From Heliopora coerulea (taxonomy: Eukaryota; Cnidaria; Anthozoa; Scleralcyonacea; Helioporidae), in assembly GCA_030142905.1 (NCBI GenBank), contig JASJOG010000353.1, positions 124,001 to 188,000 on the forward strand: a stretch of 64,000 nucleotides of DNA, in the 5' to 3' direction. Position 1 is the first letter of the stretch. Every line of letters begins with the position of its first letter. A program made the position numbers and the translations under genes. The notes beneath the pieces were generated by a model. The model did no database searches, was not told the DNA's origin, and saw nothing but the letters and a program-made list of their open reading frames with translations. Positions 10,606 through 20,829 of the stretch are shown one piece after another.

Positions 10606-10807
10606 GTCTTCACCAGCACTGAATCTCTTTACAATAACTCATGCATCAAGGTCCTCACTATCCTCAAAAAATTCGAAACAAAGTTTAGATAAATATTTTG
10701 GAATGTGTCTAACAGTGTGGTGCTCTTCTCCATTGTCTGAAATTAATTTAATTGCATCCGCATCTGGTTCAACTTCTAGAATGACAAATATGCATGATAA
10801 CCTCTAA
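10606..10807 (-). pseudogene. HIRAN-like domain fragment, 5' part, interrupted by the Gypsy element
   Basis: The minus strand from about 10800 reads EVEPDADAIKLISDNGE and VRHIPKYLSKL, the 'D.NAI....G..IGHIPR..A' pattern of HIRAN domains. It then passes a stop (near 10640) and reaches GEDMG at the Gypsy insertion point. After the insertion the frame resumes at 7757. HIRAN domains accompany DNA-processing enzymes; here only the isolated domain is visible. It could be a host gene exon or a piece of another mobile element. Confidence 0.5.
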
Positions 10808-10887
10808 TAACAGTTTCCAGGTACATCCTCTACTTATCGGACATCTTGAAAGTTTTTGCAATGCTGTTGCCTGGTCTGTGTCAATAC

Positions 10888-10935
10888 CATTCCCAGGGCC
10901 TTCTGGGTAGGAGCATAGAAAAGACCCTGGGAACA
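10888..10935. repeat. Short hairpin: CCCAGGG / CCCTGGG inverted repeat
   Basis: TTCCCAGGGCCTT at 10890-10902 pairs with AAGACCCTGGGAA at 10921-10933 with one mismatch across an 18-base loop. It is G+C rich against an A+T-rich background, which suggests the end of a small MITE-like repeat. Confidence 0.45.
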
Positions 10936-11011
10936 AGGTTGCCTTGTCAGTGCTGGGTGTTAATTATTGCTTGTTTGCTTTGATAAACTAAGCATTCTCC
11001 ATGATTTACAG

Positions 11012-11264
11012 TCAGCATCCAAAACGCATGCAACTCTTGTCACATTTGGTTTTACAAAAACAAAAATAGAAACAACAAGAGGAACTGCTTATCGAGTTCA
11101 TCTGGAAGATTTTGTAACCAAAAAGGAGTTTCATACTGGTATTATATGCCCTTACTGTCATGATGACAGCAAATTGTTTACTTCTCAGCAATATTACCTA
11201 CAAACATCCTGGCATCAAGACTGCTTCACAAAAAGAAAAGAAGATAATACATCTACCAGTATAG
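11012..11264 (+). other. Possible internal exon of an unrecognised gene
   Basis: An open frame is bounded by an acceptor-like TTTACAG at 11005-11011 and a donor-like ATAG/GTGAGA at 11264-11265. It encodes LVTFGFTKTKIETTRGTAY and a cysteine/histidine cluster (CPYCHDDSKLF followed by SWHQDCF) that could bind zinc. No family was recognised. It might be host or element-derived. Confidence 0.3.
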
Positions 11265-11642
11265 GTGAGAAACTGTTAGAAACTAATGTAAAAAAGAGAC
11301 TGTTTATTTTCTTGCAATATAGGACATATTCTTTCTACTTGCAGACTGTAGTTTCTTGTATATTGGTTTCTTAAATGTGAGGGCTTACTGAACTTTACTT
11401 AAAGTGTAAATGCCACTATTAATAGAAATTAAAGCATCATTAAAAAAACAAGATAATACATTGGCGACAAGGATAGCAGATCCTTCAGAACCTTGTAGTA
11501 ACAAGTTCAAATCAACAGTGAACAACAGTAAACATACCAGAGTGGGTTGCCACCTTTTCCATACTTTGACCCACACAATGATAAAAAATGGCACAAGAGA
11601 TGTGATAATTTGTTGATAAGTCTCTGAGACTTTGATTCAACA

Positions 11643-12300
11643 GTGAAACGAGCTTTACTCCTCATGCATGTCAGAGAGGCAACCAATGATAATTTTGATA
11701 CCAGATACAGGATCCAATTACAACTCGGTAATTCAATATCTTGCCAAAGAGATGACTACATTCGATTTCCATCACTTCTGACAAGAAAGTGTCAAATCTC
11801 TCTCCACAAATTTTACCTCAGATTGAAAGAAAAAGGCTTTTATATGTGAATTTTATGATGAGGATTATGAGATTAAAATTCAAGCTATCCGCAAAATGTC
11901 CGACCCTTGTTTGCAATCCAAACTCCTTTGTGAACAACTTGATTTGACAACTAAATTATTTTTATCACTTTTCAAAACTTTGGAAAAATCAGACCTGAGC
12001 ACCAGTAAATTAGAGCAAATTTGTTAAACAGAGAATCAACAAACCATCTTCAATTCAGTAGTCAAAACAAACACCAACCTTCAAGACCCTTTACTTGTCA
12101 TCTGCAGAGTAACATCAATTCAGTGCAGAAACTGTGAAGGCACTTATCCCCATCAAAATGGAAAATATGGCTGTCCAGCATCCAGGAAGAAATGGCATAA
12201 CTGCAGCAAACCTGGACATTTTGCAAAGTACTGTCTATCTAACTCAATGAAACATAGACAAAGGCAAGATCTCAATAACCTCGACACACAGGTGATGAAG
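11643..12300 (+). pseudogene. Gag remnant of the second Gypsy element
   Basis: The N-terminal part (11643-11849) contains ARYRIQL-like capsid fragments that are only weakly recognisable. The firm evidence is at 12115-12235, where CRNCEGTYPHQNGKYGCP and HNCSKPGHFAKYC represent a nucleocapsid with one CCHC-type knuckle. In the second motif the first cysteine of the usual pair appears to be tryptophan (KKWHNC). Several stops interrupt it. Confidence 0.6.
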
Positions 12301-12308
12301 CCTTAAGT

Positions 12309-13269
12309 ATGCAAACCATTGCAGATAACATAGACAACAAATTTATCTTTACACTGGGAAATAAACAAAAACAGTCACAAGCTGCAATCTCCATTTTCAA
12401 TATTCTGGTAAGAGTAATCATCAATTCTGGCACAACTGTCAACTTCATTAATGAAGCAACATTCAAAGTTCTTAAACAAAACTGCCACACCCTACATTTT
12501 CAAAAGTCAAATGCCCACATTTACTCATATGGCAGAGAGAAAGCACTGGACGTTTTTGGGGATTTCATAACTACCAGAACCTATAAATTGCATTCTAAAA
12601 TAACATTTTCTGAATCAACAAAGGTTCAACAAAATGTCTACTCAATTACAATACACCCATGACTCTCAAACTGATAAAAATGTTAGTCCATTCCAATCCC
12701 AACATACAGGAATTCCTCGACAAGCACAGACTATTATTCCAAGGTATAGTTAAGCTAGAAAGTGATGAGAATATTTCACTGATAGCCCAATACACAAGAA
12801 AAATTCCTCATAGCATGAAATCAAAGGTAAATGAGAAACTGAAAGAAATGTGTGAACGAGATATAATTGAGAAAGCAGAAGGGAACACATCTTGGTAGTC
12901 ACCTTTAATTGTAACTCCAAAAATATCAGGTGATATTCGACTAGTCTTGGATATTAGAGTCGCCAGCAAAGCACTTAAAAGATGATGTATACAGAAGTTG
13001 ACCTATATAAAAGAATCAAGACATATTATAGCCCATATGGATTCAAAAGGTTCATTATGGGAGCATGGCCTTTGGGTGAATATTTTCACAAAATTTACAA
13101 CATTATCAGAGATGTGCCTGACTGTGCCAATATCTCAGATAATATATGGGTGTGGTGCAAAACCATGACAAAGCACCTTGAAGAGTTAGATCATCTGCTT
13201 ACTTTCCTCAAAAGAAGTGGAATTACCCTAAGACATCAAAAGTGTTTATTCGCCTTCCCTGAAAATTAA
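12309..13269 (+). pseudogene. Protease and reverse transcriptase remnants of the second Gypsy element
   Basis: The protease motif reads VIINSGTTVNFIN, with asparagine where the catalytic aspartate of DSG is expected. RT fragments follow: HRLLFQGIVKLE, ERDIIEKAEGN ending at a TAG at 12896-12898, then DIRLVLDIRVASKAL. After a gap that removes motif A and surroundings come TYYSPYGFKRFIMG, NISDNIWVW where motif C should read x-DD, and RSGITLRHQKCLF. Both the protease and RT active sites are therefore altered and the enzyme is dead. Confidence 0.75.
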
Positions 13270-13393
13270 TGTTTAGACACTGTTATGAGCAGCGGCATTC
13301 AATCAGGTGACCAAGACTAAACTGTCAAGGAGAAGTTTGGTCTTCTCAGATTGACAACTTACTGTTCTCATCATATAGAGTACTACAGCTGCA

Positions 13394-13741
13394 TCACATT
13401 TCCCCTACAGCAGCTAGCAAGAGCAAATGCAAAGTTTCAGTGGACACAGCAACACTCAGAAACAATCCAGTATTAGCACATTTGAGTCTTTTATGCTTCT
13501 GCATAGGCTGTTGGAGCAGTTCTTCAGCAACAGTCTGATGTGTCCTACCATCCAGTTGCTGATGGAAACAGAAATGAAATATGCCCAAATTGAATGCAAG
13601 CATCTGGTAATTGTTTTTGGCTGTGAACATTTTCACACCTACCCTTATGGAAGAACATTTGAGTTAGAGAGAGATCGCTGCCTCCTTGAACACCTATTCC
13701 AATCTAAAGTGTGCCCAACAAGAAAACATCCTCCTGTATAA
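13394..13741 (+). pseudogene. RNase H remnant of the second Gypsy element
   Basis: Fragments in two frames around 13490-13680 (AVGAVLQQQSDVSYHPVA in one frame, MKYAQIECKHLVIVFGCEHFHTY in another) correspond to the 'GAVL.Q....P...AS' and 'Y..IE.E.LA+V.....F..YL+G' blocks of Gypsy RNase H. The region is short and broken by stops, so only homology is claimed. Confidence 0.6.
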
Positions 13742-13979
13742 ATTAAATGTTGGATTTTACATACACAAGAAGACCATTTTACAGTTGTTTACTGGCCTGG
13801 CTCAAAGAATTTGGTAAATCCCTTATCAAGATTACCACTTCCAAATGGAATCCTGTGTTGACAAATACGTATGTAGTCTAGTACAACAGACGATAACATG
13901 TGCAATGCAAACAGAGAAAATCGAACAAGTAATTGATGCCCTAACTACCTACTAAATTTATCGATTTCCTGAAGCATTT

Positions 13980-14960
13980 CAAAACACCACAGGGAAACTG
14001 AATAGGTTTCTCAAAGGTCCTGCAACCAAGAGCAATAATACTTGCTTGTGAAAGCCATGCTGGTATCACAAGGACAAAACAGCAACTACGTTTGAAACTG
14101 TGGTCACCATAAATGGATGATGATGTTGAATATGTGAACAAATGTCTCGTATGCCAAGTAACCAGAACCCCTTCACATCCAGAACAAATTCAACTCAAGG
14201 AAAGATTGTCATCACTTGCAATTGATATGTGGACCATTTCCCTCAGCTAAATTTGTAGTAACATTCATTGATTACTATTCTCAATGTCCAGAACATAAAG
14301 TTATGAACTCAGTCACATCAAGCCACATCCTCACATAGTTTGATTCAGTATTTGCAAGTCACGAATATCCAAAGCAGATCAAATGTGACAATGTATCTCT
14401 AACTTATATTGACAGAATTTTACACTACACTAAAAACTTGGGGTATTACTTTAAAATATGTCACTGAAAACTGGCCTCAAGCAAACAGGCTCATAAAACG
14501 TTATAATGAGATCCTGGTGAAACATGTGCAAACATCATTGGTGGAAGGAAAATATTGGAGAAAAACACTTCCAACAATGCTGAGAAATGACTGCACCACT
14601 CCACACAAAACAACTGGAAAAACACCTAAACTTCTCATACAAAGAGAATTGAGAACCAAGCTACCAGCCCCACCCATAGAGCAAATAAGTGATGATTCTG
14701 CACTATGACATGCTGACAGAGCATCTAAACAAAAATAAGAGGAATATGCTGATTTGCAAAGACACACCAAGCCAAAGGATATTCAAGTGGGAGATTATGT
14801 TATAGTTCAACAGAGACATCGACACAAATTTACCACCACCTTTAACAAAGACCCAGCAAAAGTCATCCAAGTAAGTGGGTCTTAAATTACCCTTAAAGAA
14901 AAAGAAGGCCAAATCTATCAAAGAAATTTAGCCCACATGAAAAAGGTCATAGTAAGTGAA
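13980..14960 (+). pseudogene. Integrase remnant of the second Gypsy element
   Basis: An H2C2 zinc-binding remnant is seen at about 14030-14160 (ACESHAGITRTKQQLRLKLW then YVNKCLVCQV). A core fragment has IDYYSQCPEH at about 14265-14295. The 99-codon frame 14409-14708 holds the third-acid region with VTENWPQANRLIKRYNEIL, in which the usual glutamate position of 'NGxxER' reads NRLIKR, plus RNDCTTPHKTTGKTP. A C-terminal stretch has GDYVIVQQRHRHKF and NLAHMKKV. This is the standard Gypsy integrase layout, now non-functional. Confidence 0.75.
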
Positions 14961-15202
14961 ATGATGACCACATGGTTATTCAAAACCACAAAAATTATAT
15001 AGCAGTAATACAACCACCAAACCATCCAGCATTACAGGGTGATGACAGAAATGAAGAAATATCTCCTAAAACAAGATCAAATAGAACATGCAAACCACCA
15101 GACTATTATCACAAGAAAGAACATTGACTCTTAATTGAATAATACATTCAATAGACTAAGCAAGTGAAGAATATAGTATTGCAAATTAAATTAACTTGAT
15201 GA

Positions 15203-15262
15203 TGTTATGTCACATGACTGAGAGAGAAGAACATGTTGAGATTCATTTTGGTGTACTGTAGA
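15203..15262 (+). repeat. 55-60-bp direct repeat, copy 2 (possible 3' LTR)
   Basis: Second copy of the block at 7073-7127. It starts TGTTATGTCACATGACTG and lies about 100 bases after the end of the Gypsy pol remnant, where a 3' LTR would be expected. Confidence 0.5.
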
Positions 15263-16295
15263 CTTTCATTTTTAATTACTTGTCATATTTACACTTTAAG
15301 TGTTGTTAATACAAAATATTACAGTTCTGCAGTTGCAAGCATCGTCTTTTTTAAAAGGATGTGGGCTTTATTCTTGTTGATTATGTTCTTCATGTTGTCC
15401 ATACACCAGTAGCTAACTTTTGTTTTATTTCTGTTGAATATTTTGTATAACTTATTGGAGCTGGGGGAATGTTTATCAATAAGATTCATGAATTTTCATG
15501 CTATGTCAGTTGTAATGCATAATTTTGCAGATGTCTTCAATGTATATGCCAAGTTCAAATTTTTGTGCTGTGTGCAGTTCGTTATTTCACAGCCTTTTCA
15601 TTTTGAACGTCTTGTAGAATGGTTTGTAGTCCTGGTATTGCTTAGTTATGTTCCTCACTGATGCCTTGCCATATGCAAGCTAGGACACAGGTTTGGCAGG
15701 ATCAACAACGACACAAGAACTCTGTAAGCAATGAGAACATCTTGACCCATAGCTTTGAAGGCACCGATCACAATGGATCAATGTACCCACATATGTTTGC
15801 TGCTAGTTTCACCCACAAAGTAACATGAAATATTGATGTTGTGTATTCTGAGTTTGCCCGAATGGTAATGGATGCAGAGAACTGCTGCACTAAGGTTCTT
15901 GGATCTGGTACTCCTCTTAGCTTAGATCATCAAAGACACAATCCACACCAAGCATATTCAAGCTATTTATTTATGATTTAGTACAGCTTATATACATTAG
16001 GAATGGTTAAATGACGTAACTATATTTTTGTGTGTAAAAGGAAGGGATTCTACCTTTATCTGTCAAGAATGCAGCCCCAGTGACCACAATTTACCAAAAT
16101 CGGTAGCCTAAGTGTTCAAGCACTGCTACAATGTGCTTTTAGCACATACACACACATTGCTTTGGCTGTTTGCAGTTCCATTCCATGTGCATAGCCATGC
16201 TTGTTCTCACTTCATTGCATCACTACTCTGATACTTGCTATATTGCATGCTACAGTAATGTAGTTTTGAGATAAATGAACATAACTATAAAATCA
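15263..16295. other. Unassigned non-coding stretch
   Basis: No gene or element end recognised between the second Gypsy and the DIRS element. Open frames here are short and without motifs. Confidence 0.4.
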
Positions 16296-16345
16296 AAATT
16301 CTATCCTGTCATCAGTCCATGTCACTACGGAGTCATGAGATCCGC
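16296..16345 (+). repeat. Left inverted terminal sequence of the DIRS element
   Basis: ATTCTATCCTGTCATCAGTC followed by CATGTCACTA matches the reverse complement of 20465-20516 over about 50 bases with few mismatches. Confidence 0.75.
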
Positions 16346-16526
16346 ATGCACATTGCTTAGCGTTTCATTGGAAAGGAAGCAACCAAGTGAGTATCTCTAG
16401 ACAAAATCCTATATAAATTTGTACCACTGCATTTGAAACTTTAACAAAATCAGTAGGAGAAACAGGAAGACTTATGTAAGTACCATAATTTTCTAATATT
16501 TCTTTCAGCTTAGGTGAATATCATCA

Positions 16527-17435
16527 TGAATATGGATGAACAAAACTAATCAGCAGATGAGCAAATTCAGGTGGTCGGTACACCTAATTGTGAACTCGGC
16601 AGGTTTTCGACCAAATGTAGACGATACTTTGGCTAACATAAACAACAATATGGGCAAAATTGGCAGCTTACTCAAACAAATGTGCATGCAAAATGCACAT
16701 GTCGACAAGCCTTTACAAGGCAAGTGCCCGATGGACAGAAATAGAATGTCAACTCTCGACAATACTGATGAATCTGAATATGAAACAGACTCTGAAACCT
16801 CAACCTTTAGGTCAAGAGAGAAGCGACTTCACCAACAAACTGATGATGAAATCAGCATTTTTGCTGGAGACAGTGCTGACGAGGCAGCAGATTTGGTGGA
16901 GCTTACCAACAGGGGTTGACCTGACCCAAAAGTGCGGGAAAATAAACCTGAAGGCAAAGCGAAAATTTCAGGTGATCTGGCGAAATCTTTGTCAGATGAA
17001 GACGAAGCCATAGGTCAAAACATTGAGCCAAAGTTGGCTGATATTGCATTGAAATGATGGGGTAAAAAACTGAACCCATACAAATTAAAGGTCGTCATTG
17101 AAAAATACAAATGACCTGAAAATTGTCCAGGCATGTCATGCAGGAAGGTCAATCCTGAAATATGGAGTCAACTTAACTCCTTGAAGAGAACAGATGTAAT
17201 ATTGTACAATTTACAACAAACAGTCCTCAAAGTAACTTTTGCTACTTTGCAGACAACTACTGCTTTAATTTCTTACAAATCTGACGATGGGGATCATTCC
17301 CAGTTACTGGCACAATCTATGGACTCTATAGCCATGTTAGCACGTGCTTGTACACAACTGTCACAGCTCAGGAAGGACCAAACTAAACCTGCAATAAAAC
17401 AGGAATATTCAGCAATATGTTCATCGGAAGAATAG
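16527..17435 (+). pseudogene. DIRS gag-like protein, broken
   Basis: A polar, acidic N-terminal half (SEYETDSETSTF and DEISIFAGDS) leads into a conserved C-terminal domain. There ISGDLAKSLSDEDEAIGQNI, LNPYKLKVVIEKYK, PENCPGMSCRKVNPEIWSQL and VILYNLQQTVLKVTFATLQ are read across three frames. This matches the layout of DIRS first ORFs. Frame changes occur near 16910 and 17060-17130, and there is an early stop after MNMDEQN at about 16545. Confidence 0.72.
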
Positions 17436-17521
17436 CCAGACAGTAAATTTTTGTTTGGCAATAACCTGGCAAAAACCCTGAAAGATGCTAAAGAGGCCAA
17501 TAACCTTAGCTCTTCTATAAA

Positions 17522-18671
17522 ATGCTACTCTCCTCACAGAAAAGACTGCCTGGTCTGGTCAAAATTAACAGGCCTACAAAAGACAAGGATAAAATCTTGG
17601 CAGGCAGGTCCAGAGAAGAAATAATTGAAAAATTAGAAACTCAGTATGTGATTTTAAAAAAATTTCCCAAAAATTTTAACTTACTTGCATCATTCATGCA
17701 AACTATTTGAAGCTAGACAGGTGGATGAACATTTCCCAGCCTGGACAAAAATCACAAATGACAAGGAAATTTTGTCTAATATACATGGGGTTGATATCAA
17801 ATATACGGAACCACCTACCCAGCATAGATTACATGATCAAACATTCTCCCCATATGAAAACTCAGTAATTGATGCAGAAGCGAACAAACTGGTTGAAAAA
17901 GGCATAATTACTAAAGTAGGTCATCAGAAAGGGAAAATTGTTTCCAATGTATTTTTGTGCCCAAAACAAGACGGAACTCATTGACTCATTCTTAACTTAA
18001 AAAAGTTCAATGAAAAAGTAGTTTATCACCATTCTAAAATGGACTCTATCCATCCACAACATAGTTAAACTAGTAGTATGAAATTGTTTTATGGCTTCTT
18101 TAGACATGAAGGATGCCTATTATTCAATACCCATAAGCACAGTTGACCAAAAAATTTTATGGTTTACATGGAAAGACCACACATACCAATTTACCTGCTT
18201 ACCAATGGGCTGTCGTGTGCCCCCAGAAAGTGCACTAAGATCTTGAAACCTGTCTTAGCCACCTTACATACGATGGGACATATATCAGTGGCGCATAGTC
18301 ATCATTGCTACTTCCAAGGCCGGACTTATGAGCAACGTGTTGTGAATGTCATTGACACACTGTTGCTTGATAGCTTGGGCTTGGTTGTACACTCTGTTAA
18401 ATATCTGCTTATACCTTCTCAAGAGATAGACACCCTAGGATTCCTTATCAACTCAGTAACAATGACTATTCGATTAACTAAAGATAAAGCTATTGATTTA
18501 AAAAATGTTTGTAAATCATTACTCAAGTCAAGCAAACCCAAAGCTATAAGGCTGGTGACTAGAGTCATTGGTAAAATTGGGACATGTTTCCCTGGAGTCA
18601 AGTGCGGCCCTTTGTATTCTGGAGACTTAGACAAGATTAAAACTCTTGCTTTGAAAAACAGCAAAAAGTAA
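17522..18671 (+). pseudogene. DIRS reverse transcriptase, broken
   Basis: Recognisable RT blocks include ANKLVEKGIITKV and VSNVFLCPKQDGTH (17880-17984), MASLDMKDAYYSIPI with the motif-A aspartate (about 18090-18130), WFTWKDHTYQFTCLPMG and GLSCAPRKCTKILKPVLATL (18159-18280), and the connection segment IDTLGFLINSVTMTIRLTKDK (18427-18487). The motif-C double aspartate expected after the MGH segment near 18290 is not readable. Several frameshifts break the gene. Confidence 0.85.
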
Positions 18672-18684
18672 TTTTGATGCCACC

Positions 18685-19132
18685 ATGCTATTGTCCCAGG
18701 CAGCCAAAAGGGAACTGCAGTGGTGGGTGGATAATGTAGAAATATCCTACCAAAGCTTATCACATGAGGAACCCTTACATCAAATTACCACTGATGCCTC
18801 ACTTTCAAGGTGGGGGGCAGAATGCAAAGGCATATCTACAGGGGGTCTTAGACACAGTCAGAACCTGTGCATCACATAAATTATTTAGAAATGCTTGCCA
18901 TTTTTCTTGGCCTACAACCTTTGGCAAAGACAAAAGTGGTTCTCACATCAGAATAATGTGTGATAACACAACTGCTGTTAACACTATTAACCATATGAGA
19001 ACAAACCACTCTGATCAGTGTAACAGAGTGGCTAAGATAATTTGGGAATGGTGCATACACAAAAACATCTGGATCAGCATGGCACACATTCCAGGCAGAC
19101 AAAATTTAGTAGCAGATTATAATGGATGCTGA
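18685..19132 (+). pseudogene. DIRS RNase H, two frames
   Basis: One frame gives TTDASLSRWGAECKGISTGG with the first catalytic aspartate. After a frameshift near 18840 the frame 18764-19132 gives HIRIMCDNTTAVNTINHM with another aspartate, and MAHIPGRQNLVADYNG with the final HIPG..N..AD motif. All active-site positions are therefore still visible even though the frame is broken. Confidence 0.85.
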
Positions 19133-19183
19133 ATAAGGCATGGCTCTTTGATGCTTTGGAAAGGGTAAACTTTATGCCTGAAA

Positions 19184-19624
19184 TTGACCTATTTGCCACT
19201 CATATCAACAAACAATTACCCAAATGCTTTTGCAATAGATGCATTTACATTACAATTGAGAAATATGAAATTTTATGCATTCCCACATTTCAGTGTCATA
19301 ACAACAGTATTGTCCAAAATACAGAACGAGGAAGCATTGGGAGTCTGTGTACTGCATCATTGGCCAACACAAAGCTGGTATGCAAAAGCCTTCCAAATAA
19401 CAAAACACGACCCAATCCAGGTCAAAAGCAGGTCATGTCTGTCTAGGGAAAGCCTAGACAGACATGACCTATCATCTCAAGCAAAAGATATACTTATGGC
19501 TTCATGGAGGCCAGGCACATCGAAGCAATACCAAACATACTGTAAGGAACATCAAGTTGACATTTTTAAACCAGGATTGAAGAATCCCATGAGTTTCTTG
19601 TTTTACTGTACCAATCTAGTCTAG
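19184..19624 (+). pseudogene. DIRS linker and N-terminal part of the tyrosine recombinase
   Basis: The overlapping frames 19126-19446 and 19184-19624 contain PEIDLFATHINKQLPKC, a typical DIRS segment after RNase H, and the recombinase N-terminal 'SAM-like' part with ASWRPGTSKQYQTYCKEHQ. A stop at 19622-19624 and further frame changes up to about 19740 precede the catalytic domain. YSAINTTRSALPT and KGIFELRPAL are read in the intervening 120 bases in other frames. Confidence 0.72.
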
Positions 19625-19735
19625 GTTACAGTGCCATAAACACTACTCGTTCAGCACTTCCCACCATACTTATTCTTGAAAATGGAGTAAAATTTTGGGA
19701 ATGTCCTTTGGTGTGTTGCTACACGAAAGGCATCT

Positions 19736-20374
19736 TTGAACTTAGACCAGCCTTATGTAGAGATATGGGATGTTAATATTGTGAACTATTTAAAAACAAT
19801 TGAGGAAGTATCTGTAATACCACTTAAAGAGCTCATACTTGAGCTTACCATGTTATTATGCCTCACAACTGGACAAAGAGGGCAGGCAATCCACAAAATT
19901 GATGTCGATTGCATACAAGAATTACCTAACAGACACAGGATAACCATTAGTGACAAATTGAAACAGACTAAACCTGGGAAACACCTTGCACCTATGGACT
20001 TACTTGAATATCAAGAAGACAGGAAACTTTGTGTTTTTAAACACCTGAAAGAATACCCAAAAAGGACCAGACAACATGGGAAGGAACATTCTCAGCTACT
20101 GTTGAGTTACATTAAACCATTTAAACCAGTGTCAAAGGATACTATTGCCAGATGGGTCAAATGGATTCTTAAATCAGCAGGTATTGATGTTGAGAAATAT
20201 TCAGCTCATAGCAGTCGGGCTGCATTGACATCCAATCGTAAGGCTAAAGGTCTTAATAAAAAGGAGATCATTAAAACAGCACGGTGGTCAAACTCTGTTA
20301 CATTTGCTAGATTCTATGAGAAACATGTTGATAACACAAGCCAAAATGTTGGCACAATGCTGTTGAAACAATGA
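19736..20374 (+). CDS. Tyrosine recombinase catalytic domain of the DIRS element
   Basis: A single open frame of 212 codons contains the phage-integrase-type catalytic domain. LTTGQRGQAIHKI holds the first catalytic arginine and EKYSAHSSRAALTS gives the H-x-x-R box. ARWSNSVTFARFYEKHV supplies the conserved tryptophan and the nucleophilic tyrosine. The enzyme would circularise and integrate the DIRS cDNA by strand exchange. All signature residues appear intact. The upstream part is frameshifted, so the open frame begins inside the protein and its ATG is not the true start. Confidence 0.85.
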   Translation: MNLDQPYVEIWDVNIVNYLKTIEEVSVIPLKELILELTMLLCLTTGQRGQAIHKIDVDCIQELPNRHRITISDKLKQTKPGKHLAPMDLLEYQEDRKLCVFKHLKEYPKRTRQHGKEHSQLLLSYIKPFKPVSKDTIARWVKWILKSAGIDVEKYSAHSSRAALTSNRKAKGLNKKEIIKTARWSNSVTFARFYEKHVDNTSQNVGTMLLKQ

Positions 20375-20464
20375 ACATTGGAAAATGTTATTGCATGCAA
20401 ACAATTTTATGTTAATAAATGTTGCCCAATATTACTGTACTTCGTAGTACAGGACTTTGAAATG

Positions 20465-20516
20465 TCATGTGACTCTAGTGGCATGGACTGATGACAGGAT
20501 AGAATTACAAAATTGA
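20465..20516 (-). repeat. Right inverted terminal sequence of the DIRS element
   Basis: GGACTGATGACAGGATAGAA at about 20487 is the inverse of the left terminus. The flanking GTGGCATG matches the left CATGTCAC with one mismatch. Confidence 0.75.
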
Positions 20517-20517
20517 A

Positions 20518-20760
20518 TGAAACTTACTTGTAATTTGAAGTTTAGTTGGGATTCTATCTTGTCATCAGTCCGGTATGAAGGAGTCACATGTCCTAAATAC
20601 CCATCCCTCCCATCTCCCTCGTTCAAAGACTTCCTGTACTACTCACGTTGAACACTGACCAGTGATACACATACACATCTCATGGGACTCCTTCGTTTTG
20701 GACTGATGACAATATAGAATCCCAATTAAACTTCAAGTTACAGGTAAGTTTTGTTCAATT
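20518..20760. repeat. Palindromic module made from the DIRS terminal motif
   Basis: Two further copies of the terminal motif face each other. TTGGGATTCTATCTTGTCAT at about 20548 pairs with GACTGATGACAATATAGAAT at about 20701, and the flanking sequences pair too (CTTACTTGTAATTTGAAG with CTTCAAGTTACAGGTAAG). The whole 240-base stretch can fold back on itself. In DIRS elements an internal complementary region helps rebuild the termini from the RNA, so this may be that region or a second truncated copy. Confidence 0.7.
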
Positions 20761-20768
20761 TTGTAATT

Positions 20769-20769
<1 letters not shown>

Positions 20770-20808
<39 letters not shown>
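20770..20808 (+). repeat. Homopolymer of 39 T
   Basis: Uninterrupted T run directly after the palindrome, followed by TG and another T run. This could be the poly(A) of a minus-strand retrocopy or simple-sequence expansion. Confidence 0.9.
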
Positions 20809-20809
<1 letters not shown>

Positions 20810-20829
20810 TTGTTTTTTTTTTCTATTTA

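Larger units (their letters stand above)
11461..15262 (+). mobile_element. Second Gypsy-type retroelement, strongly decayed
   Basis: From a primer-binding-like TTGGCGACAAGGATAGC at 11461 to a C-terminal KTRSNRTCKPPDYY near 15070-15110, the plus strand carries fragments of gag, protease, RT, RNase H and integrase in the usual Gypsy order. All are split by stops and frameshifts. The 3' end is taken at the 60-bp block 15203-15262 that recurs at 7073. The 5' LTR was not identified next to the primer site. Confidence 0.75.
16296..20760 (+). mobile_element. DIRS-type tyrosine-recombinase retrotransposon
   Basis: Three coding zones lie in order on the plus strand: a DIRS-type gag, an RT/RNase H region, and a tyrosine recombinase. 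They are bounded by inverted terminal sequences containing ATTCTATCCTGTCATCAGTC at the left and its reverse complement at the right. There is no LTR and no DDE integrase. DIRS elements integrate by site-specific recombination and leave no target duplication, consistent with finding none. A palindrome built from the same terminal motif lies just beyond the right terminus. Decay is moderate: the recombinase C-terminal domain is still one open frame. Confidence 0.88.

Noticed and set aside
20700..20730. CTGATGA in the DIRS palindrome as a possible hammerhead
   Set aside because: A CTGATGA box is present, but no stem II followed by a properly placed GAAA and NUH site could be formed.
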